Shown here piece after piece: positions 60,079-64,000 of a stretch of 64,000 bases of DNA. The DNA is from Sphingopyxis sp. FD7 (GTDB lineage Bacteria; Pseudomonadota; Alphaproteobacteria; Sphingomonadales; Sphingomonadaceae), in contig NZ_AP017898.1 of the NCBI RefSeq assembly GCF_003609835.1, positions 2,976,001 to 3,040,000 on the forward strand, in the 5' to 3' direction. Every line of letters begins with the position of its first letter. The stretch's first letter is position 1. The notes under the pieces are model-generated. The model worked only from the letters and a program-made list of their open reading frames with translations, had not been told where the DNA came from and ran no database searches. Both the position numbers and the translations under genes were made by a program.

Positions 60079-61164
60079 TCAGGCCGCGACCAACGCCGGA
60101 TAGTCGGTATAGCCTTCAGGCCCAGGCGAATACCAGGTCTGCGGATTGTCGGCGGCCCATTCGGCGCCGGTGCGGATGCGTTCGACCAGGTCGGGATTGG
60201 CGATGAAGGGCCGACCGAAAGCGATCGCGTCGGCGGCGCCGCTGGCGATTGCTTCTTCGGCGAGCGCGGCGGTGTAGTCGCTGTTGAGGATCAGCGGCCC
60301 CTTGAAGGCGGCCCGGATCGACGGTGACTGCTTGGGCACATCGGTTCGGCCGAACGTGCCGTCGGGGCCGGGTTCGCGCAGTTCGAGAAAGGCGATGCCG
60401 AGCTTGTCGAGCGCCGCCGCGGCGACCGGAAAAAGCTTGTCGGGCGCGCTGTCGTCGACCCCCTGCGTGTCGCCATTGGGCGACAGGCGCACGCCGACGC
60501 GCTCCCTGCCCCACACCGCGATCAGCGCTTCGGTCACTTCGCGGAGCAGGCGGATGCGGTTCTCGACCGGGCCGCCATAATCGTCGTCGCGCAGATTTGA
60601 ATTGTCGCGCAGGAACTGGTCGATCAGATAGCCGTTCGCGCCGTGCAGCTGGACGCCGTCGAAACCGGCGCGCTTCGCATTTTCGGCAGCCTTGGCATAA
60701 TCGGCGATGACGCGCGGGATTTCAGCGAGCTCGAGCGGCCGCGCGACTTCATATTCGAGTCGGCCGACGGGCGTGTGCGCCTTGCCGGGCGCCCGCGTCG
60801 CCGAGGCGGAGACGGGCGGCCTGCCGTCGTTGAACACCGAATGGACGACGCGCCCCATGTGCCATAGCTGCGCGACGATGCGGCCGCCCGCGTCATGCAC
60901 CGCATCGGTCACCGGCTTCCAGCCTTCGACCTGCGCCTCGGTCCACAGGCCCGGCGCGTTCGGCCAGCCGAGCCCTTCCTGCGAAATGCCGGTGGCTTCG
61001 GAAATGATGAGCCCCGCCGAGGCGCGCTGGCGATAATATTCGCGCGCGAGTTCGTTCGGGACGAAGCCCGGCCCGGCGCGGCCGCGCGTCAATGGCGCCA
61101 TGATGATGCGATTCGGCGCCTCGATGGCGCCCAGCGTGATCGGTTCAAACAGCGATGCGGTCAT
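60079..61164 (-). CDS. Old Yellow Enzyme family alkene reductase (NemA-like)
   Basis: 361 residues with GGTGGAG before the ATG. FEPITLGAIEAPNRIIMAPL, SEATGISQEGLGWPNAPGLW, AQLWHMGRVV, FDGVQLHGANGYLIDQFLRD (substrate His/Asn pair) and ADAIAFGRPFIANPDLVERI are the OYE signature. It is an FMN enzyme that reduces activated C=C bonds, N-ethylmaleimide or nitro esters with NAD(P)H. Divergent from the COQ9-like gene. Confidence 0.93.
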   Translation of the reverse strand: MTASLFEPITLGAIEAPNRIIMAPLTRGRAGPGFVPNELAREYYRQRASAGLIISEATGISQEGLGWPNAPGLWTEAQVEGWKPVTDAVHDAGGRIVAQLWHMGRVVHSVFNDGRPPVSASATRAPGKAHTPVGRLEYEVARPLELAEIPRVIADYAKAAENAKRAGFDGVQLHGANGYLIDQFLRDNSNLRDDDYGGPVENRIRLLREVTEALIAVWGRERVGVRLSPNGDTQGVDDSAPDKLFPVAAAALDKLGIAFLELREPGPDGTFGRTDVPKQSPSIRAAFKGPLILNSDYTAALAEEAIASGAADAIAFGRPFIANPDLVERIRTGAEWAADNPQTWYSPGPEGYTDYPALVAA

Positions 61165-61309
61165 ATAATCTCCACCTATTCAATCCTGCACGGGCGGCTT
61201 TCTCGGTCGCCGCGCTCGCGGTCAAAACTATGGACCGCGCGGCGTCAGCACAATGGTTAAGTAGCAAAAGAAAATCTAACGCATGGCGAAGAAGCGCGGT
61301 GTCGACACG

Positions 61310-61350
61310 GCCGTCCCGTACGGTTCCGGTTGCCGAGCCGTCCCGTACGG
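61310..61350. repeat. Direct repeat of a 14-bp element between OYE and COQ9-like genes
   Basis: GCCGTCCCGTACGG occurs at 61310-61323 and again at 61337-61350, 27 bp apart. Each holds the imperfect palindrome CCGT-CC-GTACGG type. They end 14 bp before the COQ9-like ATG and about 145 bp from the OYE ATG, where a TetR/NemR-like regulator could bind. No such regulator is in the window. Confidence 0.55.
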
Positions 61351-61364
61351 CCTATCTGACGCTC

Positions 61365-62030
61365 ATGGCCTCGATCCTTCCCGCCGATCCCACGATCGAT
61401 GAGATTCGCGCCGCGCTGGCGCCGCTGATCGCCGCGTCGGCCGCGTTCGATGGTTTCGGTCCCGCGGCGCTCGACGATGCCGCGCGCCGCGCCGCGGTCG
61501 ATCCCGACGTCGCGCGTCTTGCCTTCCCCGGCGGCGGGCGCGACATGGTCGACGCCTGGTTCGCCGACATCGACGCGCGCATGGCCGCCAAATGGCCCGC
61601 CGAAAAACTCGCGGCGCTCAAGATTCGCGAACGGATCACCACGCTCGTCGAAACGCGCCTCGACCTGCTCGCCGGAACCCGCGAATCGCTGCGCCGCGCG
61701 CTCGCGCTGCTCGCCTTGCCCGGCAATGCGCCGCACGCCGCGAAGCTCGGCTGGCGCGCCGCCGATCATATGTGGCGGCTCGCCGGCGACAGCGCGACCG
61801 ACTTCAACCACTACAGCAAGCGCGCGATCCTCGCCGCCGTCTATGGCGCGACGCTCGCGGTGTTCCTGAACGACGAGAGCGAGGGTCATGCCGACACGCG
61901 CGCTTTCCTCGCGCGCCGCATCGACCGCGTGATGCGCTTTGAAGGCTGGAAGCGCCGCCGTGCCGCGAGCCGGGCCGACCGGCCCAGCCTCGCGCGCTTC
62001 GTCGGACGGCTGCGCTATCCGGGGCGTTAG
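61365..62030 (+). CDS. COQ9-like protein
   Basis: 221 residues from ATG at 61365; the open frame extends upstream but that part is not protein-like. ADPTIDEIRAALAPLIAASA, KIRERITTLVETRLDLLAGT, LGWRAADHMWRLAGDSATDF and NHYSKRAILAAVYGATLAVF match the COQ9 family, a TetR-like fold that binds lipids and assists ubiquinone hydroxylation. Confidence 0.85.
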   Translation: MASILPADPTIDEIRAALAPLIAASAAFDGFGPAALDDAARRAAVDPDVARLAFPGGGRDMVDAWFADIDARMAAKWPAEKLAALKIRERITTLVETRLDLLAGTRESLRRALALLALPGNAPHAAKLGWRAADHMWRLAGDSATDFNHYSKRAILAAVYGATLAVFLNDESEGHADTRAFLARRIDRVMRFEGWKRRRAASRADRPSLARFVGRLRYPGR

Positions 62031-62085
62031 GGACCGGGCGATAAAGGGCTGGCGCCGCGCAGCCGTTATTGATAATCGCTCGCAA

Positions 62086-62331
62086 ATGACTGCTTTGCTC
62101 GACAGGACGCCGCTCGGCGTGATGGTGCGGATCGCGCGCATCGACTGGACCGCCATGTCCGACGACGAAGGGCGCCGCCTGCGCGAGTTCGGCCTGATGG
62201 AAGGGTGCGAGGTCACCCCGCTCCACCGCGGCAGCATTTTTTCGCGCGACCCGCTCGCGCTCACCGTCGGGCGCATGAAGGTCATCATCCGCGCGCGGCA
62301 GGCCGCGGCCATCGAAGTCGAACCCGCATGA
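62086..62331 (+). CDS. feoA: Ferrous iron transport protein A
   Basis: 81 residues. An SH3-like fold with MVRIARIDWTAMSDDEGRRL, REFGLMEGCEVTPLHRGSIF and RDPLALTVGRMKVIIRARQA. It works with the FeoB permease; the ATGA overlap ties the two together. The ATG is very close to an AT-rich element, GTTATTGATAATC (62065-62077), that may be a Fur-type site. Confidence 0.88.
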   Translation: MTALLDRTPLGVMVRIARIDWTAMSDDEGRRLREFGLMEGCEVTPLHRGSIFSRDPLALTVGRMKVIIRARQAAAIEVEPA

Positions 62332-64000
62332 CCGCCGCCATCCCCTCGATCGCGCTCGTCGGCAACCCCAACGCGGGGAAATCGAGCCTGTTCAACGCGC
62401 TGACCGGGGCGCGGCAGAAGATCGCCAATTATCCGGGCGTCACCGTCGAGCGGAAGGCGGGCCACGCAAGCTTCGCCGACGGCCGCCCGCTGTCGCTGAT
62501 CGACCTGCCCGGCACCTATAGCCTCACCCCCGCGAGCCTCGACGAGGCGGTGACGCGCGACGTGATCCTTGGGCGGCAGGCGGGCGAGGCGCGCCCCGAC
62601 GCGCTGATCATCGTGCTCGACGCCGCGAACCTCGACAATCATCTCTGCTTCGCGCTCGAACTGCTCGCGCTGAACCTGCCGACGGTCATCGCGCTCAACA
62701 TGGTCGACCTCGCGACGCGCGACGGGCTGATGCTCGACGCCGAGCGGCTCTCGCGCGATCTCGGCGTGCCTGTCGTGCCGACCGTCGCGGTGCGGCGGCG
62801 CGGTCTGGCCGAATTGCTCGAGGCGGTCGATGGCGCGATCCGCGCGCATCAACCGCGTGATACGGTCGCCGGACCGCTGAACGACAGTTCGCTCCACCAG
62901 CGCGCGCGCGCGATCGCACGCGCCGCGATCGTCAGCGAAACGCCGGTGCGCCGCTGGACGCAGCGCGTCGACAATATCGTGCTGCACCCCCTGTTGGGCA
63001 TGATCATCCTGCTCGCGCTGATGTTCGTGATGTTCCAGGCGGTCTATGCCTGGGCCGCGCCGCCCGCCGACGCGCTCGAAGGTCTTGTCGGGACGATGCA
63101 GACATGGATGGTCGATCATATCCCGCAGAACTTCCTGCGCGACCTCGTCGTCGAAGGGCTGCTCGCGGGGGTCGGCGCGGTCGTCGTTTTCCTGCCGCAG
63201 ATCCTGATCCTCTTCCTCTTCATCCTGCTGCTCGAGGCGTCGGGCTATATGACGCGCGCCGCCTTTCTGATGGACGGGCTGATGGGCAAGGTCGGGCTGT
63301 CGGGGCGCGGTTTCATCCCGCTCCTTTCCAGCTTCGCCTGCGCCGTCCCCGGCATCATGGCGACGCGCGCGATCCCCGACGAGAAGGACCGGCTGACGAC
63401 GATCCTGATCGCCCCCCTGATGACCTGTTCGGCGCGGCTTCCCGTCTATGCGCTGATCATCGCCGCTTTCATCCCGAATAGCGGGGTCGGCGGCACCGGC
63501 ATCGGCTTGCAGGGGCTGGTGCTGTTCGGCCTCTATATCGCCGGGATCGTCGGTGCGCTCATCGTCGCCTTGGTGCTGCGCCGCACGGTGGCGCGGGGCA
63601 CGGGCGCGGGCTTCATGATGGAAATGCCGCGCTATCAGATGCCGCGATTGCGCGACATCGCGCTCGGCCTGTGGCAGCGCGCGTGGATCTTTCTGCGCCG
63701 CGCGGGCACGATCATCGCCCTGACCACCATCGTCTTGTGGCTGCTCCTCACCTTCCCCAAGGCGCCCGAGGGGCAGAGCCAGGTCGAATATAGCGTCGCC
63801 GGCCGCATCGCGAGCGGGCTGGAGGTCGCGGTCGCGCCGATCGGCTTCAACCACGATATCGCGCTCGCATTGATCCCCGCGATGGCGGCGCGCGAGGTCG
63901 CGGTGTCGGCGATGGCGACCGCCAATGCGATCGACGCGGGCGACGACGAGGAAGCGATGGCGGCGACGCTCGGCGAACGATTGCAGGGCAAGTGGAGCCT
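62328..64000 (+). CDS. feoB: Ferrous iron transporter B (partial, 3' end off window)
   Basis: About 557 residues are visible. G-domain motifs: GNPNAGKSS (12-20), DLPGTYSL near 59 and NMVD. The membrane part begins about residue 225 (LLGMIILLALMFVMFQAVYA), with LLEASGYMTRAAFLMDGLMG and GFIPLLSSFACAVPGIMATR, the Gate motifs with the conserved Cys. The frame stays open to the edge. It imports Fe(II) across the inner membrane. Confidence 0.95.
   Translation, partial: MTAAIPSIALVGNPNAGKSSLFNALTGARQKIANYPGVTVERKAGHASFADGRPLSLIDLPGTYSLTPASLDEAVTRDVILGRQAGEARPDALIIVLDAANLDNHLCFALELLALNLPTVIALNMVDLATRDGLMLDAERLSRDLGVPVVPTVAVRRRGLAELLEAVDGAIRAHQPRDTVAGPLNDSSLHQRARAIARAAIVSETPVRRWTQRVDNIVLHPLLGMIILLALMFVMFQAVYAWAAPPADALEGLVGTMQTWMVDHIPQNFLRDLVVEGLLAGVGAVVVFLPQILILFLFILLLEASGYMTRAAFLMDGLMGKVGLSGRGFIPLLSSFACAVPGIMATRAIPDEKDRLTTILIAPLMTCSARLPVYALIIAAFIPNSGVGGTGIGLQGLVLFGLYIAGIVGALIVALVLRRTVARGTGAGFMMEMPRYQMPRLRDIALGLWQRAWIFLRRAGTIIALTTIVLWLLLTFPKAPEGQSQVEYSVAGRIASGLEVAVAPIGFNHDIALALIPAMAAREVAVSAMATANAIDAGDDEEAMAATLGERLQGKWS

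Noticed and set aside
61257-63854. An 865-codon minus-strand frame opposite COQ9-like, feoA and feoB
   Set aside because: The plus strand carries diagnostic FeoA/FeoB motifs. The minus frame is low-complexity Arg/Asp/Ala sequence.

Overview
The window is high-GC DNA with strong G/C third-position bias. Its chromosomal genes (divK with a DUF3572 neighbour, YcgN-type cysteine-cluster protein, COQ9-like protein, RibB without a working cyclohydrolase half, feoA/feoB) point to an alphaproteobacterium, most likely a sphingomonad such as Sphingopyxis. That assignment is inference; no rRNA gene is present.

Positions 1 to about 41,174 are most of a temperate phage genome integrated in a tRNA-Glu gene. 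The right end is marked by a 44-bp fragment of the 3' half of a tRNA-Glu(TTC) (attR), followed 51 bp later by an intact tRNA-Glu(CTC). The left end, with attL and presumably the integrase, lies outside the window. Positions 1-3,914 are a leftward chain of 13 small early genes (zinc-ribbon, J-domain and TraR/DksA-like proteins), almost all coupled by short overlaps. Positions 4,018-5,347 are a leftward lysogeny operon: CI-like repressor, small membrane protein, HIRAN protein. A 15-bp operator TGCCC-N5-GGGCA occurs on both sides of this operon, giving an OL/OR layout. Rightward from 5,444 come a leaderless cro-like gene, a phage-encoded initiator-type tRNA-fMet, a strong terminator, a putative regulator, a GapR/DUF2312 protein, a GP88-like protein, a helicase-methyltransferase fusion, a C5 methyltransferase with a repeat-rich recognition region, and a replication protein joining a winged helix to a DnaA domain I-like tail. 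Positions 14,498-40,437 are the virion and lysis genes of a podovirus with Bordetella-phage (Bbp)-type gene order: terminase, head-tail connector, Bbp19-like protein, scaffold, capsid, Bbp16-like protein, tail tube proteins, GNAT-like protein, internal virion proteins, a 2,225-residue ejection-type protein, a beta-helix tailspike, endolysin, membrane lysis proteins and an overlapping spanin pair. Two antisense units sit in or after this block (a lipoprotein at 28,472-28,816 and a two-gene unit at 40,418-40,977) and are probably morons.

The signal I consider most novel is a bipartite motif, GCCCGATTCAA followed at fixed spacing by C-TA-C, in three long gaps of the late region (17,102, 22,229 and 35,543). 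One copy lies directly behind a rho-independent terminator. I read these as phage late promoters of a non-housekeeping type.

From 41,226 to 64,000 the DNA is host chromosome: tRNA-Glu; a TetR-controlled membrane protein with a secreted protein downstream; divK; a DUF3572/HAD/RidA/GNAT cluster; gyrB; rlpA; msrB; a PBP1A-type synthase; a peptidase/YcgN/SCO operon; an ankyrin protein; ribB with an N-terminal helix-turn-helix, followed by ribH; an Old Yellow Enzyme gene divergent from a COQ9-like gene; and feoA with an incomplete feoB running off the right edge.
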